A stretch of DNA of 24,792 bases from Circinella umbellata. Taxonomy: Eukaryota > Mucoromycota > Mucoromycetes > Mucorales > Lichtheimiaceae. Below are positions 1 to 9,579 of this stretch, in pieces; the stretch's first letter is position 1; every line of letters begins with the position of its first letter. Position numbers and translations under genes: made by a program. The stretch covers positions 1 to 24,792 of the forward strand of contig JAIWNF010000145.1 of the NCBI GenBank assembly GCA_025093555.1, given 5' to 3'. The notes below the pieces were generated by a model, which was given only the letters and a program-made list of their open reading frames with translations, ran no database searches and had not been told where the DNA came from.

Positions 1-2
1 AA

Positions 3-383
3 GTTGATAATTTATTAATGAAGATGTTTTCATCACCTAAACTAAGAATTTATAGCTCAATGAAAAAAAATCCATCGCAATTTAAGCATGTTACTTTAAT
101 TATAGATGGGCATGATTCTAAAATTAATTATGTTGATACAAATATTAAAAGAGAAAAACTATATTCATATAAATTAAAAAAACCAGGATGTAGAACTCAA
201 ATAATTTGTGATATGAATGAAATGATATTATATGTATCTAAAAGTGAATTTTGTAGTGAAAGTTCTGATGGAAATATGTTTCTTAATATGAAACTATATC
301 AAAAATTACATATTATAGACTGTTTGGCTATGGATGGAGGATATCCATTATTTTTAAATCAATTTTTTTATTTATCCAATTAG
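3..383 (+). CDS. DDE_Tnp_4-type transposase, first segment (5' truncated), copy A
   Basis: The frame is open from the window start and equals residues 131-256 of the segment in copy B at 17272-18042. It carries the first two catalytic positions of a DDE_Tnp_4 (PIF/Harbinger-type) nuclease: the Asp of an IIDGHD motif and the Asp of an MDGGYPLF motif. The frame ends with TAG at 381-383, just after a run of seven T (363-369). The rest of the catalytic core, including the third acidic residue, continues in the +1 frame from about 370. The enzyme would cut and rejoin transposon ends in the nucleus. Without the shift it lacks the catalytic Glu, so this product alone should be inactive. Confidence 0.75.
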   Translation, partial: VDNLLMKMFSSPKLRIYSSMKKNPSQFKHVTLIIDGHDSKINYVDTNIKREKLYSYKLKKPGCRTQIICDMNEMILYVSKSEFCSESSDGNMFLNMKLYQKLHIIDCLAMDGGYPLFLNQFFYLSN

Positions 384-1110
384 AAAAGAAATTGGTGTCG
401 ATTTAAATTATCATGAAACACACTATAATGATATTTTTGGAAGTTTCCGTTCTATTATTGAAAATCAATTTTCAGTATTAGGTAGTAAATTTAATAGGTT
501 TAATAATAATCATAAGGCTACAAAAATGCATGATATAAAGCATTATAATTTACAATTTAAAGTAGCATGTTTATTAAAAAATATTCATAAATTTGTAGAT
601 GATTTTGGTATTAATATTCAGCCACATCATAAATTATGGGAAACGAATGGATTTAATTTTCCAATAGAAGAAAAAATGATAGATATTGTTGTATCTAATG
701 AAATAAAAGTAAAAGAAAAAACAAAAAGAATAGAAGAATTACAACAAAAATTACTTTTATTAGATTTAAATAATGACATAGAAATAGAAAATTTAAGTGA
801 AGATGATATGGAATTAGATAAAAATAATTCTGATTCAGAATTAGATGTACCAAAAGAATATTCTAAAAATAAAAGAAGAAGAGGTAAAAATAATAAGAAT
901 ATAGATATAAGTAAAATAAGAAATAAATCTAATAATGTATACGAAATTGAAAGTATTGTTAGTCATAAAGTCGTAGATAATGAATATCAGTTTTTAATAA
1001 AATGGAAAAATTATTCTGATGATAATAATAGTTGGATTTCTATTAATAAATTTAATCAAAAAGATATGTTAAAGAAGTATGCTAATGAAAACCAATTAGT
1101 AATCATATAA
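370..1110 (+). CDS. Transposase second segment: catalytic Glu plus C-terminal chromodomain, copy A
   Basis: This is open in the +1 frame relative to the preceding segment. It first supplies the third catalytic residue in the signature GSFRSIIENQF (DDE_Tnp_4 form RxxIExxF). A linker follows with a coiled-coil-like stretch, an acidic patch and a basic cluster KNKRRRGK that may be a nuclear localisation signal. The last ~55 residues are a chromodomain: VYEIESIV, FLIKWKNY, then an SWI strand and a terminal helix. The three cage aromatics expected for methyl-lysine binding (Tyr, Trp, Tyr) are present. The first ATG is at 526, but the catalytic motif lies upstream of it, so that ATG is probably not the real start. 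The chromodomain suggests targeting to methylated histone H3; that role is inferred. Confidence 0.75.
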   Translation: MYPIRKEIGVDLNYHETHYNDIFGSFRSIIENQFSVLGSKFNRFNNNHKATKMHDIKHYNLQFKVACLLKNIHKFVDDFGINIQPHHKLWETNGFNFPIEEKMIDIVVSNEIKVKEKTKRIEELQQKLLLLDLNNDIEIENLSEDDMELDKNNSDSELDVPKEYSKNKRRRGKNNKNIDISKIRNKSNNVYEIESIVSHKVVDNEYQFLIKWKNYSDDNNSWISINKFNQKDMLKKYANENQLVII

Positions 1111-1168
1111 ATTAATTTGATACTCTACCCTTATATTATAAAAATAAAATTATTAATAAAATTTATAG

Positions 1169-1187
1169 AAAGACATAATATGTCTTT
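1169..1187. terminator. Palindrome between convergent transposon genes, copy A
   Basis: AAAGACATA, one base, then TATGTCTTT forms a perfect 9-bp inverted repeat followed by a T run. It sits between the 3' ends of the two convergent genes (stops at 1110 and 1197). A bidirectional 3'-end or RNA-processing element is plausible from position only. The same palindrome is at 16468-16486. Confidence 0.4.
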
Positions 1188-1196
1188 TTTTTTTAC

Positions 1197-1664
1197 TTAT
1201 TTTTTAAGTAATTTTTCTATTATGTTTCCTAAATTTATATTTCCATTATTACATATATATATTTTTTTTATATCTTTTTTTGGTATTTCTTGATATTTGT
1301 TTTCTTGTTTTCTTTCTCTTTTTTTGGGAGTATGAATTTTACTATGTTGGCAACATAAATAATCTGGTTTATTATTGCCAATATTTGTACGTATTTTTTT
1401 ATGACACATATGCCCTTCATTTTTACCTCGTTTATGGATATATGTGCAGACATGTTTACTAGAATTTATATACCAGAAATGATTTGTTTTTGTGGTTTTT
1501 ACTTTTTCTTCTATAATATTTCTCATTATTTTTTGTTTTTTTTCTATTTTTTCTACTAACATTTCTTGATTAAAATATTCTACCATTACTTCTTTCATTA
1601 GCTGTTTAATAGAATAATGAAATGTCTTTTGATTAATTAAAATATCTGTGTTAAAGATAACCAT
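1197..1664 (-). CDS. Transposon-encoded Cys/His zinc-binding accessory protein, copy A
   Basis: A 155-residue protein starts at the only ATG of the frame, close inside the TIR. It is identical to the product at 15991-16458. The N-terminal half is a charged helical region (residues ~15-60). The middle holds C73, an RGKNEGHMC segment ending in C87, and C104, C105 and H107 in YLCCQH, which resembles a Cys-Cys-Cys-His zinc ribbon. The tail is Lys-rich. PIF/Harbinger elements classically pair the transposase with a Myb/SANT DNA-binding protein; I see no Myb pattern, so this may be the functional replacement (inference). From memory, the RGKN-x-G-x-x-C pattern also occurs in giant-virus proteins, which a search should test. 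Confidence 0.7.
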   Translation of the reverse strand: MVIFNTDILINQKTFHYSIKQLMKEVMVEYFNQEMLVEKIEKKQKIMRNIIEEKVKTTKTNHFWYINSSKHVCTYIHKRGKNEGHMCHKKIRTNIGNNKPDYLCCQHSKIHTPKKRERKQENKYQEIPKKDIKKIYICNNGNINLGNIIEKLLKK

Positions 1665-1770
1665 TTTGAAAAGTTTGTTTAATATATTAGAGGTTGTCTT
1701 TTTTATAAAATAAAATTCAATTTTTATTTATTTTAAAGTTGATGAAATAATTTTTAGCTGCCACTTTTTT

Positions 1771-4564
1771 CTAAGTTTTTAATGTAATAGCCAGTCCCCG
1801 TGGACCGTATGCTACAATAGCTACTTGGGAAGAGATGCGGTGAACTGGTAATATTGAGTGACGATCATCTGCCATAAAACGATTACGCCACTCCTCAAAA
1901 CCTTGTTGTTCAAAACGTTGACCTGCTTCAGTACGATACCAACGGACATATGCGAAATAATGTTGTTTTAGCACCCGATTAACAACAAGAACATGACGGA
2001 AATAATATTGGACTTGACCTGTCCAAGCTACAACATTACCATGTTGAAGGAATAATGCTTGTATGTGTGATCCTCGAATTGACTTTGACATTGCTGACCG
2101 ATATTGCTGACCAAATATTTCTATCAATCGGAACTTTACCACCCCATTATAACAACATATTCTTTCTGGTGTTTGCTGCAGAATACTGTATACTCCATCA
2201 TAATGTTGTTGGTAATGTTCCAGCAACAATTCGTATGGTTGCCCATCGAGTCTTGTTTTTTATCCTTCAGTCATTGATAATAATGTGTCTGCTGGCAGTG
2301 GCTCGCACCCAATAACGTTGATAGTCGGATCTGAAGACAACTGATTAAATGTAAGTGGATTGTATTGTGCTTGATTTTGTTGATAAGGCATATGTGATTG
2401 ACCAGCAATCTTTAATAAAACCTCTAGCTCTTGTGGACGACCTGCCAAACGGCTGCTTATCTTCGTACGAATAAAATCAAGTTCACCAGTTTTTTCAATG
2501 AACCGTTTCATAAATGTCAATTCAAAAGAATCTTTTTGATTGGTTTCAGCATCCTTCATGAATCCGTTGTACCTCTCGAAGCTGAACAACCAATATGTAT
2601 ATATAGTGGAAAAATCCTCGATCGTTTCGCGCAAATGAAGATGAAGATGCATATTTGGTGTTATGCACTCTGGACCGTATAAGGTACAACAGCGTCCGAC
2701 AAACTCTTTCAACGATCGATCAGCATCATCAATCTCCTGGTATGTAATAGACGTTTTGGAAAGGATACGACAAGCATCAACAAAGGTCATCCAGTTATTT
2801 AAATGTGCGGGAGGAAGTTTGTTTTTAGGCACAAAAGGAGAATATACCAGGCACCACGCTTTCCAGTCAGCAGCTGTCATGAATCCAAATTTGCGTTCAA
2901 TTTTTCTATTTAAAGATGGGACGCCAGGTGGCAATACAATACCATCCGCCAATTTTTGCATGTCGAATCCATCAGCATTGGTGAGCAACCCATGTTCTCT
3001 CCATATACGCACCATTCGATCAGTAGTTCCAAGAAAAAGGTTATGCATTGGGTCAATTAAAATGCTACGTACTGGATCAAAATAGTGCAGTCTGTGGATT
3101 TATGACTATCTGGTACCTGTCTCGCGTTCTATATGTGTACGTGCTACGTTGGTTCTTGCTTCCAACCATTGCACTGCAGCTGATGCATTACTTGCACGAG
3201 GTAGATTGTTACATACGAGATATATGGCGCCACATGAATAACCACTATCGAATGGTGCGAACCAATCAATATTCAGCGTAAGCATCAATGAATGTGGTGT
3301 TTCTACGAAAGGTAAACCAGTGCTGGGATCAAGGAGGTCGTACCACATCATACCATCGTAAACGTCATTGAAGAGACCTGGCTCCATTGGCCGACTTTTC
3401 CATTGTTCAATTTTTTCTTCAAAATTTTCGCGCATAAAAAGTCGCTTCAAACTGTCTTCCAAAGGATAATATGCATATTTTTATATGGGGTTCCACGACT
3501 ATTTGATGATACTGTTGACTTTAATAATGGTGTATCGCAAAGAGTACCATTCATACGTCTACTTGGATTTGTACAATTTGGTGGACCTGGTAATGGATAA
3601 ATAGCATGACAAGTTGGACACGCACTAAACATTCGAAGGTCCTCAGTCAAATAATCAAAGCCAATCCATTTTTTCATACCAGCAATCGAATGTGGAATAC
3701 ATTGACGAATTTCTTCACCGCCAAAACTACCGATCAACACAGAAATGAAGCTAATGAGAGTGTTTGCCATACGTTCGGATATGTGGTTGATTTGGAAAAA
3801 AACGAGGAAGACAAAAATATAGATTAAAGGATGTTGTAGATGATCGAGTGGACTACTAGTAGGTACATTGATTTCATGAGCTAAATATAATATACATAAT
3901 GTTAATAATTGATAACTTGGTTTTATCTATTTCTTATTTCATCCATTTTTTTTATTCCATCCATTTTTTTTCATTTGATTCAATATATGTACCTTCATTA
4001 TCGTCAACAATCGCACCATCAAACTCGATATCAATGGCCGGATGAATTTCTTCATCACTATTAACACCATGCTCTTCATCTTCGTGTGCATCAAACTGCT
4101 CGGGCAAGAGACCATCAACTACAAATAGTTAGGATGGTATTTATTATTATATACTCGATTATTTATTCAGCGTCTTTCCACGATATTACATATTATTGAT
4201 ATCTTACCATCAGCATATTCATCTTCATCATTATAATCTTCGCCATAACCATCATCATAATCGGGAACATTATTATTATTGACATCATCATATTGATTAT
4301 TATCTATATCCATTTCTGTATCACCGTCTATGTTACATGCATGTGGTTAGTTTTGTACAACTTCTCAGTTTTTCAAGTATAAAATATATTATTCATACCA
4401 TCACTTTCAATGGAGCGAGCACCTGGTATAGCTTCATTTATAATGGCAGCATTTTGATATTCACGATACGTTCTTCCACCAACAAGGAAACCTCTTCCTG
4501 GATTACGCTGTTGACACAAAGGACAAAAGCAAAGGTATAAACGAGTATCAATGATGTTTGACAT
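1771..4564 (-). pseudogene. Spliced CACTA/EnSpm-like (Transposase_21/DUF4218-type) transposase, decayed
   Basis: Minus strand. I infer four exons: 4564-4399, 4327-4208, 4118-3993, and 3880 onward. Introns start GTATGA, GTAAGA and GTACAT and end CATAG, GTAG and TTTAG; the frame is kept across all three. Exon 1 gives a CxCPLC cluster, exons 2-3 an acidic linker, and exon 4 a CPTC cluster, MHNLFLG, NMHLHLHL and the C-terminal HSILPVHRI block that I associate with this family in Mucoromycota. Damage: a one-base loss in an A run near 3478-3482 and in-frame stops at 3106-3108 (TAG), 3100-3102 (TAA) and 2260-2262 (TAA). The part between the GAIYLV and PMHNLF motifs seems much shorter than in relatives, suggesting a central deletion. 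The last residues (positions 1771-1799) are encoded by the TIR of Harbinger copy A, so the native 3' end is lost. Confidence 0.75.
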
Positions 4565-4980
4565 GGTGAGAATATGGTAAGTGAGAGTAGTAAGATTGGA
4601 TAGAAATAATATGAAAGTAGTTTTTTTTTCTTTCTCTAGTCACTCTCTTTTTATATTGAATTTTATCATCTACTTTTTGCTGTTGTTATTACTCTTACAA
4701 TTACTATATTTATTTATCATCCATAATGTTATACTACTTTTTCTTGGCACGTCGATGACATGAATGTATAGTAAGTATCACTTTATTTTTATTTATTTTT
4801 GATAATAATAAATTAATAGCTTTTCAATTATTGCAGCAGTTCATCTTGGCGCCTTGGCAGTATAAATTTGTAGTGAGTTATTATTATGAATTTAATTCCA
4901 AAACACGCCTTCTTGGCAACTCTCCTTATAAAAAATATACACGAGGAAAACATGATTTATTAATGGATATTTTATTATTA
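4565..4980. other. Intergenic spacer between the two CACTA-element genes
   Basis: AT-rich, about 415 bases, between two minus-strand genes. It should hold the 3' end of the coiled-coil gene and the promoter of the transposase. Short TTGGC words recur (near 4744, 4848, 4857 and 4913). I see no clear TATA box or ORF. Confidence 0.4.
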
Positions 4981-5713
4981 TTATATTGCTTGGCTTAGAT
5001 CACGATATAAGTCTTTATAATTGCACATGTTCAGCTCCCGGTTGCAATTATCCAACTTTTCCTCCAACAACTTGATGATCGTTTGATGTTCGATCGTATA
5101 TTCTTCGGCACATGCTTCCATCATGGCTTCATTAGCAGTTGTGTGTCAATCCTGCAACTGCTCCTCAAGTTCCTCCTTTTCGTCCGAATACACCTTTCTT
5201 TTTGCTGCAGTTACAGCCTTTTCCATATCTTTTTTATAACGAATGTTTTCGTTTTTGTCATCTATTTCACGTTGAAGATCATCGTAGATCCTTTTCTTAA
5301 GATTCACTTGAGCGACACTAATTAAGCTCAGTTAGAATGCAGGTAAGTGCGCTATACTGTTATGATAAAAACGATGGCTTACAGTTTTTCATCAATAAAA
5401 GAGCTCAACTCGGCACAAAATTTTCCCTCCTGGTGCTCTTTCTTCAAATATTCCAAAACTTCAGCACAATAAGGTGACAACTCATTTTGCGGCACATTAG
5501 AAAGGATATCAAACAATGCTTTAATACTATTCAAAATTTACTAGCACTCAATATAATGACAGGTAATAAAAACATTTTATAATACAATAATAATTTAGAA
5601 GAACATACAACATTCTTTCTCGACCATATAGTTGTTCCAATAACGTGTGGAAACTCATTCCATCGCTTTCAATGGTTTGTTGTTTGGTATTTTTGCTATT
5701 AATAAAAGACATT
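4981..5713 (-). pseudogene. Small spliced coiled-coil protein gene with one in-frame stop
   Basis: Starts at ATG 5711-5713 (MSFINSKN...). Intron 1 (5527-5608) begins GTATGT and ends AATAG. Intron 2 begins GTAAGC just after the SSFIDEKL codons (~5379) and ends TTAG near 5330. Joined, they leave one frame: an N-terminal helical domain with a PYCAEVLEYL segment, then a long Lys/Glu-rich coiled coil. A TGA at 5146-5148 breaks the frame, but the same frame continues 54 codons to TAA at 4981-4983, still coiled coil. The stop therefore looks like a recent nonsense mutation (CGA to TGA is the simplest path). Same strand and position suggest a second gene of the CACTA-like element, perhaps a DNA-binding accessory. 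I do not recognise the family. Confidence 0.55.
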
Positions 5714-6329
5714 TTTTTTAAAAATCAAATAAAGGTGTCAAAAAAGCTGAATAAAAAAAAGTTAATTATCCTTTATTATTATCGTTCATAAACAATCATG
5801 TAAAAGTATATCTTCTGGTGTGATTTTCCTCTACAATTGTCCTCCCCCTTGCTCCAAGAAAACTTTTCTTTTACCTAATCCCAACTTAAAACTGTTTACC
5901 TCTCTTTTTACACGATCGTTTTTTTTCTATAAATACTGTTGTGCATATTTTTTTTTACTATGCATAAAAATACTTTTTTTATTACTCTCAACTTCCTCTA
6001 TTTTTTATGCTTGGCTTAAATGGACCCCCCACCACAAATAAAAAAAACATTTCTTGAAGACTATAACTGATAGAGATTTACTTTCTGATGACTTATTGCG
6101 TTTACTGATCTATTTATTTTTAAATCAGAAAGGTTCCCATTTCATTTATTAATATATTTTGTCGGCAACTAGAACTTATAAAATAGCTTTTATGGTTGTA
6201 TGTAACTGAAATTACTTTTTAAAGCTAGAATATACCCCCTGCCCAAATCGTGCAGCAACTTGCATCCACTTAATAAATTCTTATGTTTTTATTTCTTTTT
6301 ATTTATATCATCATAAAAAATCAGGGGTA
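5714..6329. other. AT- and C-rich non-coding stretch
   Basis: Pyrimidine-rich DNA with short homopolymers. It probably holds the promoter of the coiled-coil gene and the outer end of the CACTA-like element. I looked for a terminal CACTA/CACTG motif and could not place one. Open frames here are low-complexity Phe/Leu-rich translations without family features. Confidence 0.4.
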
Positions 6330-6977
6330 TGTCTCCCCCAACCAGGATTCTTAGGAATCCACAACTTTTTAACTTATGGATTCTTAATTGTTTGCGCAGT
6401 GATCAGCCACCGATTATCACAGACTCTATTTGACTGGAAAACCAAGATGTACTGGAGCATCTGTCATCCACCCCATCATAGTATACCTACAATATCCAGT
6501 AAACAATGGTCTACATTCTGGGCCTGGCCGATGGAACACACTGCAAGGAACATATGGTACCGCACACTTCACAATATGCTTCCTACTACTTCACGTCATT
6601 ACCAATTTCAGCTTTCAACTGCACCAACACCTATATGTGCTCTATGCAATTCCAACATTGATACCACGGACCATTTCATTATTGGATGTCCTTACAAATA
6701 CGAAATTTGGCAATTAGTATGGGGTTGAATACGATATGCTGATCCAGCTTCTCCAGCCTTTCTTGCACTACTACACAACCTTACTATAGATTATACTGAC
6801 TTCTCTACCAACTCGCTTTATCAACACACGCATATCCCAACTATTGTCGCCTGCACCTTTCAGTCTATTTGGAATGCTTACTATCGGTTTATCTTTTATG
6901 ATGAGCCATTTATTCCAACTTTGGTTGTGTCTCGTGCTTTCTCCTTAATAGCATGTTTTCGACACTCCATATTATAA
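6330..6977 (+). pseudogene. LINE (non-LTR retrotransposon) ORF2 C-terminus with zf-RVT-like domain
   Basis: The frame is open from about 6330 to TAA at 6975-6977, broken once by TGA at 6726-6728. It encodes a Trp/His-rich segment ending in CALC...HFIIGC, a C-x2-C-x8-H-x4-C pattern. Together with the upstream WYRTLHN motif, this matches the zinc-binding C-terminal region of fungal LINE reverse transcriptases (zf-RVT type). The catalytic reverse transcriptase is absent, as expected of a 5'-truncated LINE insertion. After the TGA the frame continues with a conserved-looking Trp-containing tail, so the stop is likely a point mutation. An AT-dinucleotide tract follows from 7018, where a LINE tail would lie. 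Family assignment is from motif memory. Confidence 0.6.
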
Positions 6978-7017
6978 TTCTTCACTTTTTTCTTTCTTCC
7001 ATTCTAAAGTTTTATAA

Positions 7018-7039
7018 ATATATATATATATATATATAT
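7018..7039. repeat. (TA)n microsatellite
   Basis: About eleven TA dinucleotides, located 40 bases after the LINE stop codon. It may be a slipped remnant of the LINE 3' tail. Confidence 0.85.
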
Positions 7040-8190
7040 TTCCTTGTACATTAGACGTCCACATTGAATATATACCTATATATCGTCCCTTCCATTGTCA
7101 TCTTGTCTCCCTGTTACGCACACAGTCCGCCACTGCCTGAGGTACGTGGAGCTGCTAATAAAAAAAATTACTTATTACTGAGGCTATTCCCCTCCATAAA
7201 AAAAATCTATTTTATACTATTGCATCCTTCATTTAAAACTTCAACTTCTCTATAACAAGTGTTTCCTTTTCTTTCTAGATTCCAACGCGTGTTAATTAAC
7301 AATACTTTAATGTAACTACTTCCATTTACTTTTGATTGTACTCGTTCAGGAATCTGTAATATCCAAATCAGTTAGTTGAGATCGTGTATGAATTTAATCG
7401 TTAAACTGTTTTCCGGCTGTTGTTTGAAAACTATTCCATCCTTTGTCTTCGTAATATTTGTCTTTCAATCTTACAAGCATGGTTATGTATTGTGCTATGT
7501 TGCAATTTTGTTGATCATCGTATTATTTAGTTATAGCTGGAATAACTTTATAGTTTCTTTTTTGAAGGTTGAAATTTTACACATCAATCAACCAGCTTTA
7601 GAAAAAGAAGTATATTGATACATGCATATTATGGATGGATATAATGGGTAATCATTGTTTTATAGGTTGAATTATTACTTTAAGAGTTTTACAGCTGTTA
7701 TGTATATAACAGTTCCTAGTCATTCCCATCGTATAATCTTGATTTGCAAAAGAAGAAGTGGAAATAGATATATAGTTGAGAAATAAAATAAAATCTCATG
7801 ATAGTAATATGAACGTGTTCTTTTTTTTGGTATTACGTTATGATTAATGATTGTTGCTTTTTTTAATATCAAAGTTAACATTATTATATGTATAGTGTTC
7901 TTTTTAACATTATCTAACATCATTGACCGGTGTACAAGTGAGTATATCTCTTTTTTTTAAGTTCCAACAAAGTCTCTTCAACTGAACATATATGGCAATG
8001 TTTTCGTTTAAAACATATTAGGTTTAAAATGATACTATTCTGATCCGGAATGATTCATTAAGAGCTCCACACACACATAAAACACTTCGATACACTTTTT
8101 GTTTTGTCCTCCCTCCTTATTCTTTTCAAAAAACTTTTAATCGTAAATATTTACACAGTATATGCAAAGCTTTATTCTCACATAAGGGAA
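7040..8190. other. AT-rich region with no recognisable gene
   Basis: Stop-rich in all frames apart from low-complexity hydrophobic translations such as 7376-7618 and 7720-7923, which show no motif, no consistent start context and no splice pattern. I see nothing I can name. Confidence 0.5.
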
Positions 8191-8195
8191 AAAGT

Positions 8196-8247
8196 TATAA
8201 ATATATAAATATGATTTTTAGAGTAGAACTAAGAAAAGTTATAAATA
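8196..8247 (+). promoter_or_regulatory. Twin TATA-like boxes upstream of the transposase-derived gene
   Basis: TATAAATATATAAATA at 8196-8211 and TATAAATA at 8240-8247 precede the small ORF at 8264 and the intron at 8376. The first box is better spaced for a transcript that contains the small ORF. Assignment is by sequence and position only. Confidence 0.4.
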
Positions 8248-8263
8248 TAAACTTACTTTAGCA

Positions 8264-8368
8264 ATGAACACTAACCAAGCCAACACCAACAACAACAACC
8301 GCACTGAATCAGAACTCGAAGCATCGGTGGTTTTAAGTACCATGTTCCAACGAACAATGAGTTTCTAG
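8264..8368 (+). CDS. 34-codon upstream ORF in the 5' leader
   Basis: ATG at 8264 opens a 34-residue Asn/Thr-rich peptide that ends with TAG at 8366-8368, seven bases before a GTATGT splice donor. It lies in the inferred first exon of the gene at 8533, which would make it a translated uORF that could lower or condition main-ORF translation. It could instead be a former coding first exon that has gained a stop. No protein family is recognisable. Confidence 0.35.
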   Translation: MNTNQANTNNNNRTESELEASVVLSTMFQRTMSF

Positions 8369-8375
8369 GGTGAAG

Positions 8376-8524
8376 GTATGTATAAACGAGTTAAATGACG
8401 TATATAAAATATATCTACTCAAATCATCAAAACATAAACCTATGAAAGGAAAACGAACAGATGGTTGATAAGGTATAAGCCAAACATATCGTGGTTCTTT
8501 TTACTAACCAATATATAACAAAAG
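8376..8524 (+). other. Probable 5' UTR spliceosomal intron
   Basis: Starts GTATGT directly after GAAG and ends ACAAAAG. An ACTAACC branch-point match sits about 15-20 bases before the acceptor. Length 149. The acceptor is nine bases before the ATG of the main gene. Confidence 0.6.
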
Positions 8525-8532
8525 ATACCGAA

Positions 8533-9579
8533 ATGACAGAGGTCCGTGATGAGGAAGCAGCATCGACGGATAATGCCGATGTTGTCGAGCAATCTGGTAC
8601 CACCAGCCAGCAAGTTACCAACAAGTCGTTTGATAAACTTCCAAAGAGACCCAATGCTAGCCGTGCCAAGAAACCTACGACGCAGCGTGCCAATGGGAAA
8701 TACGAAAAGTATTCAGATGCCAAGATGGCGCTTGCTGTCGAAAGTGTCAAAATTTATGGCATGAGTGTTGAAAAGGCAGCAGGAAGAACCGGAATCAAGG
8801 CCGGTATATTACGTGATGCTCTTCGACGTTACAAGGCTCGTGGTAAAACATCCCCCAGCACCAGAGGCCGTAAAGCAAAGAGCAGTTTCACAGAAGAAAC
8901 TGTTTCTTTTATTCTGAATGATGTGGATGAGAATCCAAACATGTCCGTCGAGGACATTTATTTTGCTTTTGTAGATGATGGAACTATGGCCATACCTGCA
9001 GTGTCATCTCTGCAAAATTGGTTACATAAAAATGCTCGAATTACTTTTCAACGGGTTCCGAGCTACCCATCCATGCCTTCGGAAGAAGAAGAAGAAGAAT
9101 ACACACATAAGTATTGGCAAACGTTGAACGCCAGTGAAGTCAATGTACGTGAAAATTGCATTTTTATTGGCGAAGCATCATACGTTTACAACTTGTGCCG
9201 TACATACCCAGAAACAAGACCAAAAAAGGCACGCAAGGAGGAAGATCACGACAACGTTGCAGATCTGAGTATGTTGGTTGCATTTGGCACCGCTGGGATT
9301 GTCGAGCAGGGGATTCGCTCTCTTGAAGGTCCAACTTCAACTCAAGACATGACAGCCTTTGTCAAGAGAGTGATGACGAAGCTCAGTGATCAGAGCAGGG
9401 AAAACTTTTTCTTTGGCTTGGATAGTGGGCCGGCCGAAGAAGTGGAGCAGGTGAAAAAAGAAATAGAAGATTGGGGCCACAAAGTTTTTTTTCTTCCCTG
9501 CCATGATGGCTCTTGGAACCCTGCGGAAAAAATTTTCCAAGAGGTGCAACGTGTCTGTTCTCGTTCTTTACTAGACTAA
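8533..9579 (+). CDS. Tc1/mariner (IS630-type) transposase-derived protein, probably domesticated
   Basis: Intact 348-residue protein. I chose the ATG at 8533 because the frame upstream of it lies in the inferred 5' intron. Residues 1-55 are a polar tail. Residues ~57-101 are a helix-turn-helix DNA-binding region (KYSDAKMALAVES... to LRRYK). A basic stretch and a second helical region follow to ~170, then an RNase-H-fold DDE domain. At the first catalytic position the family has D-E after a hydrophobic strand; here IFIGEAS has Gly213. The second Asp is kept (LDSGP, D297), but the Asn that usually follows is Ser. The third site is kept in the WNPAEK block (E332). An open frame with a lost catalytic Asp suggests a host DNA-binding role rather than transposition (inference). 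AATAAA lies at 9683-9688. No flanking TIRs were seen. Confidence 0.65.
   Translation: MTEVRDEEAASTDNADVVEQSGTTSQQVTNKSFDKLPKRPNASRAKKPTTQRANGKYEKYSDAKMALAVESVKIYGMSVEKAAGRTGIKAGILRDALRRYKARGKTSPSTRGRKAKSSFTEETVSFILNDVDENPNMSVEDIYFAFVDDGTMAIPAVSSLQNWLHKNARITFQRVPSYPSMPSEEEEEEYTHKYWQTLNASEVNVRENCIFIGEASYVYNLCRTYPETRPKKARKEEDHDNVADLSMLVAFGTAGIVEQGIRSLEGPTSTQDMTAFVKRVMTKLSDQSRENFFFGLDSGPAEEVEQVKKEIEDWGHKVFFLPCHDGSWNPAEKIFQEVQRVCSRSLLD

Larger units (their letters stand above)
1..1799 (+). mobile_element. Harbinger-like chromodomain transposon, copy A (cut by window edge)
   Basis: This is an inverted, nearly identical copy of the complete element at 15855-18157; position p here pairs with 17655-p there. 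The window start removes its transposase 5' end and outer terminus. The inner end is visible: the terminal inverted repeat, read from 1799 leftward, begins GGGGACTGGCTATTACATT, and similarity to copy B stops exactly after 1799. I found only a few differences (one base in the TIR, one base and a one-base indel near 1700-1725), so both copies moved recently. It is inserted in the 3' end of the CACTA-like transposase pseudogene, whose reading frame runs into the TIR. Strand is given as that of the transposase. Confidence 0.85.

Noticed and set aside
363..400. An intron joining the two transposase segments
   Set aside because: No GT-AG pair of plausible length surrounds the junction, and the motifs abut with a one-base offset.
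526..1110. Treating the chromodomain frame as a separate gene starting at ATG 526
   Set aside because: The catalytic Glu motif and the continuous family match lie upstream of that ATG in the same frame, so it is the second part of the transposase.
2055..3085. Plus-strand frames across the CACTA-like region
   Set aside because: They are shadows of the minus-strand transposase frame and carry no family motifs.
3049..3108. A 26-base intron that would remove the two stop codons in the CACTA-like pseudogene
   Set aside because: It is too short for the splicing machinery, and the frame is the same on both sides, so nonsense mutations explain it better.
7376..7618. Hydrophobic 80-residue plus-strand frame, possibly a membrane protein
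   Set aside because: T-rich DNA translates to Phe/Val/Leu in any frame; no start context, motif or conserved neighbour.
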